From Saxidomus purpurata (Eukaryota > Mollusca > Bivalvia > Venerida > Veneridae): 64,000 nt of DNA. Below, in pieces: positions 20,701-28,207 of the stretch. Positions within the stretch are counted from its first letter, which is position 1. Every line of letters begins with the position of its first letter. A program made the position numbers and the translations under genes. The notes beneath the pieces were generated by a model. It worked only from the letters and a program-made list of their open reading frames with translations, did not search any database and was not told the origin of the DNA. The stretch is from contig JAFMSR010000001.1 of the NCBI GenBank assembly GCA_022818135.1, positions 6,714,869-6,778,868 of the forward strand, in the 5' to 3' direction.

Positions 20701-23594
20701 GTCAAAATCCCATTGGTCCAAAAATAGCAAGGTAGTCATAATCCCCTCAATGGAATTTACATGTGAAAAAGCATATATTGAATAAAAAAATTTACTAAAT
20801 GTTTTATTTGTCTCTAGTTCTACTTTACTATAGCGAATGATTGAAAAAAAAAAATTACGATGTAAAATCCATTAAGGAAATTATGACTACTATGCCATTT
20901 TTGGACAAAGGGGATTTCGACCAAGGGGATTGTAAGTGTTTTGAGTCATCACATAGTGGGGTGGTCTGCTGAAAAAATAATTGTGGCAGTAACTGTTCTT
21001 TTTCAATTTTAGAAGTACTGCATTAAAAATTGGTTCACATAATCACTATGAAGTGTTAATGATATGTACTTTTTTGTACTCCGACAAACTGTGTTTACTG
21101 GCATAATTGGTGTGTTGCTGTTGGTACTATACTAAAAGGCAAAATAAATGCAACAGCTTTCATTTTGTAACAATTTACAGAAAAATATCAGCGCAAATTT
21201 TTACATTATAACGTGTAAACTAGTGATAGAATTGAATTTCATATCTGTCTGCATGAAATTACTATTTGATAATTTATTCAGAGACATTCATTATTTCCTG
21301 TATATCTCTGCTCCAGTCAAATTCTTTTTAAAATGCACAGGATAAAAAGTTGTGTTTCTTTTACTGGTCAGTATACCTTCTCAGTAATTGAAGGACTTAA
21401 ATTAATAACTGCCAACACATCTACATGAAAAGTAAATGTGTAAAACGTTTTTTATTCAACTTTCTTTTGAACTCTCATTCCAAGTTTGGCTGAAACAAAC
21501 ATGGCGTTTGGATATAGAAACTTTTGTTCCCTGCTGAAACAATGATTAAGGTGCTAATCAGTCACTTTTAGTTACAATTCTAGTTTAGTATGCATAAAGT
21601 AGAGGTCATATTAATTCAGTCTTATATTTTTACAGGCTATGATGTGGAAAAAGCAACCCCAGTTGTCATGCAGACTATTAGAGATTGGCTGCTTGTAGGA
21701 GAAAACAGTAAAAGTGTGAGTCTCTATCTAAACTTAATGTTATTCATTTCCTCCCAAATTTAAAAACTCTCAAATAAATAGAAAATTGCGAAATAAGTAT
21801 TTTTTAATATAAAGACTTACGATATTGTCATTTGGATCTGCTAAAAGCAAGGTCAAGGAACAGTTGCTGGAAATAAGAATCACTTTTTATGCGCCCAAAG
21901 GGATGTATTATGGGTACACCCAAGGCGGGTGGGTAACCAGCAAAATAGCCCAACGCACTTTTGGATTATGGCCCTTGAATTATCGAAAAATGATGAAATT
22001 AGCCTTCTCAGCTCTATAGTTCAAACAGGTGAATTAGCCTTGTCCGCTCTATAGTTCTAACAGGTTTTACGAAACCTATGAACTGCCACATACTGAGTTA
22101 TGCCTCCTTGACGGGCGTATTTTGTGACAGTTTGACATTCTTGTTGTGTCTGTAAATAGCATGTTTTTAATTTTTAGTCAAATAAAGAACTAGAACAGAC
22201 TTCAAAGCTGGTAAGCAAGAAAACAGTTTAGTTTCTTTTCATCTCACTCAGACAGGGCAGAAAATACACAAACAATTGCACCTATTTCGTTGGAAAATCA
22301 CCCTGACAGGTCCTTGAATTTGTTCAAGTTTTATTCTGCATGTTGTATTTCTGTTTTCAGATAGATAAGATCATATTCTGTGTATTCCTGATAAAAGATG
22401 TTGAGGTGTATGAAACTAATCTGCTAGAGTACTTCCCAGTCGACAGGCCTTGTACAGGTATGACTCTAAATTCCTTCATATAACTGTGAAAAAAAACATT
22501 TGAGTCTTTTTCCTACTGTTTTTTTTTTGTGAATATGTGCATTTGCAGCACAGTATGGTTCATAGTACTTTTGATTAGAACTCTTCATTTATTGCATGAG
22601 TCTTTGCATTTGAAAAGTTACCCCGACATTGAAGATATCAAATACGGGTTAAATCGTTGAATGTAAGTGAACCAAGACATAAATGTATCTACTGTATTTC
22701 ATAAGATATAATGCTTTAAACAGTACACCTTACTGACATGACATGTAACTCTAATGCCTCAAGTACACAGGATTTGAATTTGATTACATAATAGATGTTA
22801 TTTTTGAAGAAATAAATATCTGTTCGATGTGTCCTACTTAAACAATTTAAATGTGTCCAGTTTAACTGATAAAATATACAAGTTTGAATGTCAAAAGAAG
22901 GTTTCATAGTACTGGTATTTGGTAGGTTTGAATGCAACAGCTCATACAAAATTTGACATTGCCGAAGAGTTTGTCGATTAATTAGTCCCCTATGACTGGT
23001 TCCTGACTATAGGTTTACACGGTTCTGTCTGTCCGTCCGTTATTTCATTTCCAGTCCATGTCTTCCACTTGCCTGGACCGATTTTGATATAACTTCACAC
23101 AATGGTTACCAATACCACAAGGTTGTGTTGTGTATACAATTAGCCACTTACTGCCAATGTCAGGGTCACACTACTGCATGCAATTTTGTTTCTGGTCTGT
23201 ATCTTCTACATGCAAGGACCAATTTTGATATAACTTCACGCAATTGATACTCATACCTCAAGGATGTGTTATGCATGAAAAAACAGCTACCTACACCCAA
23301 TGTCTCTTATGAGGTTGCAATTAGGGCTCGAACACTACTACACACAGTTTCATTTCCAGTCTGTATATTCCACATGAATCTGTAAATTTGTGAATATTTT
23401 TTATTTAAGAATTGCCAGAGAAAAAGAAACCAAAGACAGTTGAAGAAAAAAAAGGTGATACCAAGAAGGGCAAAGAAAAGAAAAAGAACAAAACAAAAAA
23501 AGAAACTGAAAAAGAATTGTCACAGACTGACTTGCAATCAGAGATTGAGGAAAAAGAAAGTGAACGGAATAATTATCAAAGTAGCAGTCTTTAA
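4553..23594 (+). CDS. MACROD: Macrodomain ADP-ribosyl hydrolase (MACROD1/MACROD2-like), whole spliced gene
   Basis: CDS exons: 4553-4814, 12747-12854, 13710-13850, 14426-14521, 16508-16528, 16984-17087, 19421-19451, 21636-21715, 22361-22457, 23410-23594. They total 1125 bases in one frame (374 residues), and every junction is GT-AG with matching phase. The MACROD family removes ADP-ribose from acidic residues and deacetylates O-acetyl-ADP-ribose. Visible: Arg/Lys-rich N-terminus ([12 protein letters not shown]) like a mitochondrial presequence; [10 protein letters not shown] helix; [12 protein letters not shown] at about 159-162; [14 protein letters not shown] with catalytic-loop Asp172 and His176; [28 protein letters not shown] at 245-255; [10 protein letters not shown]; then a Lys/Glu-rich tail. 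A second in-frame ATG at 4697 ([10 protein letters not shown]) would give a presequence-free form. The first clear signal upstream in frame is TTG only, so 4553 is preferred. The MACROD1 versus MACROD2 paralogue is not resolved. Confidence 0.93.
4870..5850. repeat. G-rich minisatellite, about 25 units of roughly 30 bp
   Basis: The unit is close to GTCCAGGGGGGTGTTTTCTGG followed by CAGAAATC. A variant AAGTGCCTTCCATACCCTTGT segment recurs about every three to five units, giving a higher-order pattern. Because the unit is a multiple of three, long repetitive ORFs appear on both strands (PENTPLD-type, SRGVFSG-type); they are artefacts of the period. The array starts about 55 bases after the exon 1 donor. 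Each unit has a 5-6 G run. Confidence 0.95.
6053..6719. mobile_element. Non-autonomous DNA element with about 50-bp terminal inverted repeats
   Basis: The left end (6053-6105), GCTGATAAGATTGCCCAATCGGG continuing to AAAATCAGCTTTTTTAAAAATGA, is matched in inverted orientation at 6667-6719 with few mismatches. The 560-bp interior has no ORF of note. I do not see a clear target-site duplication, so the superfamily is open. Confidence 0.7.
7050..8232 (+). mobile_element. Pearl/Helentron-like element, family B, copy 1
   Basis: The 5' end is TATACCCCC...GGGGTCACCTGGTGGTTGGTC. The core is tandem units of about 146 bp (TTATTGCCCTTTGTTACTTTTCC, GAGCATAACTTGAAAACTACTGG, GAGGAAGTGCAGTG, AAGAACCATAACTC). 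The 3' end has TCACATTTAGTGA (stem-loop) followed by TAGGTCTAGTT. It lies in MACROD intron 1 and has no coding capacity. Confidence 0.8.
8560..10050 (+). mobile_element. Family C pearl-like fragment, split by a family E element
   Basis: Core units of about 145 bp (CTTGTGTATGCAATGGAGGTTGC, CTTCATGAAACTTGGTCAGTATG, GGGTCATCTAGGGTCAAAAACTAGG) run to 9051. They resume at 9985 with TCATTCTATCTTCCTGAAACTT, which continues the interrupted unit. The element's own 5' and 3' ends are missing, so it is a truncated copy. Confidence 0.7.
9052..9984 (+). mobile_element. Family E pearl-like element nested in family C
   Basis: Begins AGCTCGACTTTTCGAAGAAAACG directly after TTTTT and ends with the hairpin GCTGTC-CTACT-GACAGC plus TCTTGT. 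Core: diverged repeats with GGTTAAGTTTTTCGTACCA and AATTATGGCCCTTTTTTGAC at a spacing near 174 bp. The flanks rejoin as one uninterrupted family C unit, which fixes both ends. Confidence 0.8.
10235..11293 (-). mobile_element. Family A pearl-like element, copy 1
   Basis: On the plus strand it begins AACAAGAGCTGTCCCTCACAAG (the 3' end of the family). It has about four core units of about 178 bp (CTAAGTGTGACCTTGACCTTTG, GTCTTGCACGCGACACGTC, GTTATTTTAAAATCCTTCAA) and ends with an ACGGACG-rich block and ATGCCACCCTTTGGGGGCATA. No coding capacity. Confidence 0.85.
11294..12746. other. Distal MACROD intron 1; one 50-bp tandem duplication
   Basis: AT-rich with no exon recognised. At 11587-11686 a 50-bp unit (CCTGCAGGAGATTTATTTTCC...GTGTACTTGAACCAATT) is present twice in tandem with two or three differences. 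A polypyrimidine tract and TTTTTTCAG close the intron. Confidence 0.6.
12747..12854 (+). CDS. MACROD: MACROD exon 2
   Basis: Acceptor TTTTTTCAG, donor AAAAG/GTCAGT, phase 1 to phase 1. Encodes [20 protein letters not shown] then [16 protein letters not shown], the charged helix that precedes the macrodomain fold in MACROD1/2. Confidence 0.88.
13710..13850 (+). CDS. MACROD: MACROD exon 3: start of macrodomain, NAAN motif
   Basis: Acceptor GTTTTGCAG, donor GGGGG/GTAAAA, phase 1. Encodes [34 protein letters not shown] is the ADP-ribose-binding strand-loop, and the Gly run is the start of the catalytic loop completed by exon 4. Confidence 0.95.
14426..14521 (+). CDS. MACROD: MACROD exon 4: catalytic loop
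   Basis: Acceptor TTTGTCCGTAG, donor GGAG/GTATGT. Encodes [18 protein letters not shown] then [14 protein letters not shown]. The Asp and His of VDGAIH match the catalytic-loop residues of MACROD proteins. Confidence 0.95.
14530..15880 (+). mobile_element. tRNA-derived SINE split by a family D element
   Basis: The head at about 14530-14627 (GGCTGTGGGTTTGAGCCAATC, then GGGTCACGACCGTACCTCC) and the tail at 15790-15880 (CAGGAAGCAAACTCGTGAGTGAC, GATAAGCTACAAGCTTCCTTC, ATTAGTATAAACTAA) are collinear with the uninterrupted SINE at 16641-16836. The 1.16-kb family D element lies exactly between them. Confidence 0.75.
14628..15789 (+). mobile_element. Family D pearl-like element, copy 1
   Basis: Starts AGCTCACCTAGCACAAAGTGCC after TTTTT and ends with the hairpin GGGCCA-TC-TTGGCCC plus TCTTGT. 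Contains about six core units near 165 bp (AACCACAAGGCCTAGAGCTTAG, CATGTAGCATTGGCTAGTGG, TCAAAATTGACCCCGCACC). A pure C tract of about 35 bases at 14678-14712 sits near the 5' end, where other copies have a CCGTCTGTCC-type run. Confidence 0.85.
15881..16507. other. MACROD intron 4, no element recognised
   Basis: AT-rich intronic sequence ending in the acceptor ATGTTTTCAG. I see nothing in it. Confidence 0.5.
16508..16528 (+). CDS. MACROD: MACROD exon 5, a 21-nt microexon
   Basis: Acceptor TTTTCAG, donor AAAAC/GTAAGT. It encodes GYKLPAK between the split Gly and His codons, matching the GYDLPAKYVIHT strand of MACROD2. Skipping it would remove seven residues in frame and probably destroy the fold. 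Confidence 0.9.
16641..16836 (+). mobile_element. tRNA-derived SINE, intact copy
   Basis: tRNA-like head with A-box-like TGGTGTAGAGGTTAAGG and B-box-like GGATTCGGGTCC. Body GGGTCACGACCGTACCTTC. Tail GAGTGACTTGATAAGCTACAAGC...AAATTAGTATAAACTAAG. This tail is shared with the other SINEs in the window and resembles the conserved 3' domain of bivalve SINEs. It serves as the empty-site reference for 14530-15880. Confidence 0.75.
16984..17087 (+). CDS. MACROD: MACROD exon 6
   Basis: Acceptor TCATTACAG, donor ACAATA/GTAAGT, phase 1 in and phase 0 out. Encodes [20 protein letters not shown] then [15 protein letters not shown], matching the VIHTVGPI strand and the following helix of MACROD proteins. 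Confidence 0.93.
17285..19288 (+). mobile_element. Family E remnant split by a family B element
   Basis: 5' part to about 17877: AGACAAGAGTACATAACTCT and AATTATGGCCCTTTATAGAC core units. 3' part 19100-19288: GTAGTGTTCAGGGTAAACAAAC and GCAAGCACTGAGAAAAGTCAAG, then the hairpin GCTGTC-TTACT-GACAGC plus TCTTGTT. The same 3' region is continuous in the copy at 60446-61796, which shows that the B element is an insertion. The 5' terminus is missing. Confidence 0.7.
17878..19099 (+). mobile_element. Family B pearl-like element, copy 2
   Basis: TATACCCCCAAAACGAAGTTTAGG, then a GGTCGGTCGGTCGGGCGGGC run, then six core units whose TTATTGCCC blocks recur at exactly 146-bp steps (18107, 18253, 18399, 18545, 18691, 18837). 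Then CAGTCTTTTGGGGGTATTAATC, the TCACATTTAGTGA stem-loop and CTCTAGTT. Confidence 0.88.
19421..19451 (+). CDS. MACROD: MACROD exon 7, 31 nt
   Basis: Acceptor TTATTTTCAG, donor ATATG/GTATGA. Encodes [11 protein letters not shown], the ADP-ribose phosphate-binding loop conserved throughout MACROD-type macrodomains. Confidence 0.95.
19594..20506 (+). mobile_element. Family B pearl-like element, copy 3
   Basis: TATACCACCAAAACGAAGTTTAGG start, about five core units of about 146 bp, a CAGTCTTTCGGGGGTATTAATC end with the TCACATTTAGTGA stem-loop and GTGTAGTT. Lies in MACROD intron 7. Confidence 0.85.
20677..20937. mobile_element. Short inverted-repeat element (about 260 bp)
   Basis: The left arm (20677-20755), ACTTCAAAATCCCCTTGGTC continuing to TAGTCATAATCCCC, is matched in inverted orientation by the right arm ending GACCAAGGGGATTGTAAGT. 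The arm language (CCCCTTGGTC, GTCATAAT) resembles the long inverted repeats at 30950-32647. No clear target duplication. Confidence 0.65.
20938..21635. other. MACROD intron 7 remainder
   Basis: AT-rich, nothing recognised; ends with the acceptor ATTTTTACAG. Confidence 0.5.
21636..21715 (+). CDS. MACROD: MACROD exon 8
   Basis: Acceptor TTTTTACAG, donor AAAAGT/GTGAGT, phase 1 in and phase 0 out. Encodes [18 protein letters not shown] then LVGENSKS, the helix before the last macrodomain strand. Confidence 0.92.
21894..22145 (+). mobile_element. Short pearl-like element
   Basis: TTTTTATGCGCCCAAAGGGATG start and a GACAGTTTGACATTCTTGTT end, the same style of termini as families A and B but with no tandem core. 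Lies in MACROD intron 8. Confidence 0.5.
22178..22210 (+). CDS. MACROD: Candidate 33-nt alternative microexon of MACROD
   Basis: Preceded by TTTAATTTTTAG and followed by GTAAGC. It is 11 codons ([11 protein letters not shown]) in phase 0 on both sides, exactly compatible with exons 8 and 10. Known MACROD proteins have no residues here, so the default transcript probably skips it. Inclusion would extend the loop before the last strand. Confidence 0.35.
22361..22457 (+). CDS. MACROD: MACROD exon 10: last macrodomain strand
   Basis: Acceptor TGTTTTCAG, donor TACAG/GTATGA, phase 0 in and phase 1 out. Encodes [20 protein letters not shown] then [12 protein letters not shown], matching the IIFCVFLEVD...Y strand and helix that close the macrodomain. 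Confidence 0.94.
22985..23385 (+). mobile_element. Pearl-like repeat with two to three core units
   Basis: AGTCCCCTATGACTGGTTCC start and a CTGTCTGTCCGTCCGTTATTTC block, then units with CCAGTC-ATGTCTTCCAC, CCGATTTTGATATAACTTCAC and ACCTCAAGGATGTGTT. A family distinct from A to E. Its 3' end is not resolved. Confidence 0.5.
23410..23594 (+). CDS. MACROD: MACROD terminal exon, copy 1 (Lys/Glu-rich tail)
   Basis: Acceptor TTTATTTAAG, phase 1. Encodes [20 protein letters not shown], a Lys-rich stretch, then [13 protein letters not shown]...SSSL and stop. AATAAA overlaps the stop region at 23593-23598. An internal phase-1 GT (GAAAAAAAAG/GTGATA at 23454/23455) could act as a weak donor and turn it into a 45-nt cassette exon. 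Confidence 0.8.
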
Positions 23595-23682
23595 TAAATT
23601 CTTTTATTTATTCAAACCAGTAGAGGACTTTGTATTGCATGGCTATACCTCATCAACTTGTTTTATGTAAATTTTTAACATT

Positions 23683-24376
23683 TTTATGCCCCTAAAAGAT
23701 ATTAAGAGCGCACCGTCTGTCCGTGCTTACATTTGGATACTTAGGTAGCTATAGGAACAATAGGTAACAGTAAATACTCTTTGATGTCATTCAATCTGTA
23801 AGCTCTTATGTGGCTATTTTTTTCCCTTACATGGCTAAAAGAACACTAGAGTAGCCACATAAGTATCCATATATTAGAGCCTGAGTCTGAGCCCAAAATG
23901 TGGGGGTTGAGTAGCTATGGCAACAATAGGTTACAGTAAATTCTCTTTGATGTCATTCATTCTGTATGTGGCTAGTTTTGGGCTTATGTGGCTATAAAGT
24001 ACAATAGAACAAAAGAATAGCCACACAACTGTCAAGTTTTAGTACGTTCATCTGTCTGTGTGTCAATCCTTACATTTTTTCCTGTCCTGGCTGTTACTTT
24101 GCCATGCATTGAAAGATTTTAAAATCACTTGGCACAAATGTTCAGCAGATCAAGAAGACATGTCGCATTCAAGACCCACGACCCTACCTCAAAGGTCAAG
24201 GTCAAACTTAATCCTATATTCTATATACACATGTTCATGTCCGTATTGTAATTCAGTTATACATTGAACAATTTTAAAATGAATTGGAGATAAAGTGTCA
24301 TGCGCTAGTACCGGTTCCACACCTTGATGGTCAAGGACATATACTTTGAGACACCTCTTTTGGGCAAAGCTCTTGT
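23683..24376 (+). mobile_element. Diverged family A pearl-like element
   Basis: Starts TTTTTATGCCCCTAAAAGATATT, then GCGCACCGTCTGTCCGTG. It contains GCATTGAAAGATTTTAAAATC, GACCCACGACCCTACCTCAAAG and GTCAAGGTCAA, and ends TTTTGGGCAAAGCTCTTGTG. An inner part (about 23740-24020) has two units of an unrelated TAGCCACATAAG-type repeat. It separates terminal exon copies 1 and 2. Confidence 0.6.
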
Positions 24377-24555
24377 GTGATTTTGCGTTTTCCCCCTATG
24401 AGACAGTATTTTATGTGATGAAAGTCATTTGAAAATTTCATAACACTTAGTACAAATAGATCAGAATTTTTTAATCTAAAATTCAGTTGTTAATCTTTAT
24501 CATGGACTTTGAAAACATACATGCAATTTAGTGTAAATATTTATCATTTCAAAAG

Positions 24556-24725
24556 TGCAAGACAAAAAGAAACCAAAGACAGCAGAGGAAACAAAAGGTA
24601 ACAAGAAAGAAAAAGAACGGAAAGAAAATAGTGGAGAAAAGAAAAGTGAAAAAGAACTGACAGAATGTAAAACAGAAATGGAGCAAAAAGAAAATGAAAC
24701 AGGTTATAAATTTTGTTATAATTAA
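24556..24725 (+). CDS. MACROD: MACROD terminal exon, copy 2 (alternative)
   Basis: Acceptor ATTTCAAAAG, phase 1. Encodes VQDKKKPKTAEETKGNKKEK, then GEKKSEKELTECKTEMEQKE, and ends GYKFCYN. The reading frame is kept despite clear divergence from copies 1 and 3. The ending differs, and the stop lies where a family B element begins. An internal phase-1 donor (ACAAAAG/GTAACA) is present. Confidence 0.6.
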
Positions 24726-25100
24726 ACCCCTTGAAACGAAGTTTAGGGGGATATATAGGAGTCACCGGTGGTTGGTCAGGCGGTTGGTAGGTTGGTCCAT
24801 TGCATTTTCCATGTCAGGAGCATAACTTGAAAACTACTTGTTGGAATTCAATACAACTTCATACAATGGTCAAGCACATTGAGAGGAAGTGCAGTGCACA
24901 AGAACCATAAATCCATCTTGACTAATTACAGAGTTACTACCTTTTGTTACTTTTCCTTGTCCAGAGCATAACTTGAAAACTACTGGTTGGAATTCAATAC
25001 AACTTCATACAATGGTCTAGCGCAACAAGAGAAAGTGCTGTGTACAAGAACCATAACTATATCTTGAGGGTATTAATCACATTTAGTGATAGGTCTTGTT
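24721..25100 (+). mobile_element. Family B pearl-like element, short copy 4
   Basis: ATTAAACCCCTTGAAACGAAG start, GTTTAGGGGGATATATAGGAGTC, two core units, then GGGTATTAATCACATTTAGTG and AGGTCTTGTT. Its first bases overlap the stop codon of terminal exon copy 2. Confidence 0.75.
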
Positions 25101-25244
25101 TATATTATTATAATTTTAAATGACCTGATATGATCTAAATTTACATTTTGTAGCAATGAAGTATGATTTATTGTCATGATCATGTAAGTACACTGCTTGT
25201 GAAATCAAATGAAACTATAAATTTATGAATATTTTGTATTTAAG

Positions 25245-25414
25245 ATTTACCAGAGAAAAAGAAACCAAAGACAGTAGAAGAAACAAAAGGTAATACTAAG
25301 AAGGACAAAGGAAAGAAAGACGACAAAACAGAAAAGGAAACTGAAAAGAAGTTATCACAGACTGACTTAAAACCAGAGCTTGAGAAAAATACTTGTCAAA
25401 CTAGCAGTCTTTAA
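25245..25414 (+). CDS. MACROD: MACROD terminal exon, copy 3 (alternative)
   Basis: Acceptor TTGTATTTAAG, phase 1. Encodes [20 protein letters not shown], then KETEKKLSQTDLKPELEK, then CQTSSL and stop, nearly parallel to copy 1. About 40 bases of upstream intron (TATAAATTTATGAATATTTTG) also match the copy 1 intron, so a segment larger than the exon was duplicated. The internal phase-1 donor is ACAAAAG/GTAATA. Confidence 0.65.
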
Positions 25415-26427
25415 GAGGTTCTTTTATTTCATTGACATTGATTAATTTCCATAAGATTATAAACTGACTAATTTCCATTACAATGTAAGTTTAAAGTACA
25501 CAAACACACCTTGTTGTGTAAGATTTCTTGTGATCAATATTTGTCTGTCTATTTGTTTGTTAGTCTTGTGTGTATTAATCTATACAGATTTCTCTTTTTT
25601 TTTAAATTGCCATCTTTTTCGTCCTGATCAGGTTGAAAGAGAAAAAAAGACTATGGAAATTTTGCCTTTCACTATATACACTCAACCGGTTTAGAAACGC
25701 TAAAGTGGCAAAATATTTATTTTATCAGTGTTATCATGTTTCAAATTTATTCAGATTTCATACACAACAAAAACCATATAAAATTGAATTCTTGTAAAAG
25801 TTACAATAATTCATCGCAAAAAATGACTTAAGTAAAAATAAAAACGATAGCGTCATTCAAATAAAAATGTTCAACAGGGGAAATTCTTGCGTTTATAAAT
25901 CGGTTAAGTGTATATATAAACTTTGTTAAAATAACTCTATGTACGTGCAGTTTTATATTTATAAGGAATGTCGCTTCAGTAACTTCTAATCACAGCTTAG
26001 TATGTACTGGATGATACTATATCTTACTTATCAACCTGATGTCAATCTAGTAGAAACAATTTAGGCTTCATTTTTGGAGCACACTTTATGAACCAGATCA
26101 AAGTAATATGTACTTTGAACTAAGCTGTTTAATATTTTGTCTTACTCGGGTAGGCGATACTGGGTCATAAATGCCCTCTTGTTACCCTTTTCCCATCATT
26201 TTCATTTTATTTATTATGCCAAAATCATCCCTGGTATTATCATGGGAAAAGTCATTGTCTCAAATGTTTCACATACTTGTGCATTTTGTTTTGCTTTATC
26301 AGATAAGTTTGTTCATGAATGATGAAGATTTTATGACTGTACCATTATCAGTATTGTTTCAGATATTTGGGTACTGTTACTTCTAATTTTAGTTTATTTT
26401 ATGTTTTCCAGTGAATTGTAGTTTTCT
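25415..26427. other. Intergenic / possible 3' UTR of the macrodomain gene
   Basis: AT-rich. Nothing recognised beyond possible untranslated sequence of terminal exon copy 3. Confidence 0.4.
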
Positions 26428-26850
26428 CAGTGAAATAAAAGTGATAATCCACAGTTTTGAAACAGTGGATTACCATTTTTATTTTTCACTGTTTTTGCAA
26501 TCTTTAACCCGGATATACGTCAAAAAGTATACCGAGCGTAATTAATGCTGGAAACCATGCGACGATGACGTCGTTTAAATGACGTCATTTGCACTATGTT
26601 TCTCATGAGGTTTCCCATGATTTTCAATATTTGGTAGAAACAAACGCAATAAAACTAGAGTTTTAACCATGAAATAAACAGAAAAATTGTTGGTATCGGT
26701 GAAATATCACGTTAATTTTACTCGTGAACACCAAAAGTTATTTTCATTCGTGGCTGTACCACTTGTGAAAATATTATATTTGGTGCCCACTCGGTGAAAT
26801 CATAACAGGATCTTACACCGAAACCAACAATTATCCTCTATGTCTTTCAG
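26428..26850. mobile_element. Dispersed element J, copy 1, with a strong terminal hairpin
   Basis: 26428-26453 and 26465-26491 form a stem of about 25 bp (CAGTGAAATAAAAGTGATAA paired with TTACC-ATTTTTATTTTTCACTG). The body contains AAAAAGTATACCGAGCGTAAT, ATGCTGGAAACCATGCGACG and ATGACGTCATTT, and ends ACCAACAATTATCCTCTATG. A second copy in opposite orientation is at 62825-63060. Confidence 0.65.
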
Positions 26851-28199
26851 TTGTTTGCCACAATGGAGTTGAATACATTTAATTTATATAGCTTCCGATG
26901 GAAAATGAGGTGTACTAAAACACTGTATTTACATCTGTATATTTATGGTATATATTAACTTATTAAGTCTTAAAATGTATAGCAGACTGTCCTTTAAAAG
27001 ATGAAGGAAATAATTGCAGTATATGTGCACTGTTCTTCCCTTGGCAGATCTGATAACTTTGGCACACATTTCATACATGTCACAACAGATCAACGAAAGA
27101 ACATGTTGATTGTGACAAGAGATTCCACTTCATAGAGTCTTACTACTGAATGACTTGTGCCAGTACCTCCATTTTATATTGGAAGGTTGGCCAGTGCAGT
27201 TCTTTCATCCAATAAAAGCAGGAATCAGATAAAACTTGATCTGTCACTGAAATTTTGTTTACACAGGGGAGGTCACTCTTATAGGTCTGTTCAAACTACA
27301 ATCTACACTGAGCTATTATCTTACTTGTCGGCCTTTGACATATCCCTAGTTATGTTTATCTTTAAGTTTCTACATTGTTACATATCAATCACGTTTATTG
27401 AAGGTATTTTAGATTACTTGAAGTGTACAAAGTTTTTGTGGGATTATCATGGTTATCATAGAACCACTAGATTGCTGTTTATGTTATTTCAGGAATCAGT
27501 AGTTCTTTAGTACTGAAAATACGATATGGGGTTAAAAAATAAACTGTGTAGTGATAGAAAAACTATTGCAGTAATAGTTGCTATTGAAAATTCTCATTGA
27601 AAGGAGTAGTAGATGTTATGAGGGTAACAATAACCTCTTTTGGCATGGTGTTCAGAGTTTTAAAATTTGTGGAAAATACTTTGGTTCTAATACTACACAA
27701 TTCAGAGGGTGTTGCAAATTACAGTACCATATGTAATAGTTAATAAAGTTTGTGTTGTTTTATCAGTTTTCGATTACATGCCACTTTATAAATATCTTTG
27801 TTTTGTTTGAATGTTGTGGAGCTATTTAACCAATGTTTTAGAGGCACTGATTTTTATAAATTTGGTGGTAAAGGGGGATTCGTGAATTACAAATAACTGA
27901 TATTATGATTTTCTGTAATAAAAAAATTCACTTATTCAAGTTGGACTATTCATGAAATTGCATTTATTACAAAAGCATGAAATTATATGCCAATGAATTT
28001 ACATGCCTTGACATTAGTTTTACATGCCTTACATTAGTTATTTAATAAATTAAAATGCCAGTCTTTATAAGAGGCTCACTTATCCTGAAGTGACGTCAGG
28101 CAAATAAGTGCTTGTTATGGTGTTTAAATCCTTTTTAAATGTAGAATAATTTATTTCATATACATGTACATGTAAATAAGTGATTGCAAAATGTAATGT
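26851..28199. other. Intergenic, nothing recognised
   Basis: AT-rich. An ORF at 27157-27510 has no protein family resemblance and is not called. Confidence 0.45.
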
Positions 28200-28207
28200 A
28201 TTCTTTC

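Noticed and set aside
20938..21635. ORF at 21148-21345 as an extra MACROD exon
   Set aside because: No in-phase splice sites, and the macrodomain sequence is already continuous from exon 7 to exon 8.
27157..27510. 117-codon ORF as a gene
   Set aside because: Hydrophobic/aromatic AT-rich composition without a recognisable domain, splice context or neighbouring support.
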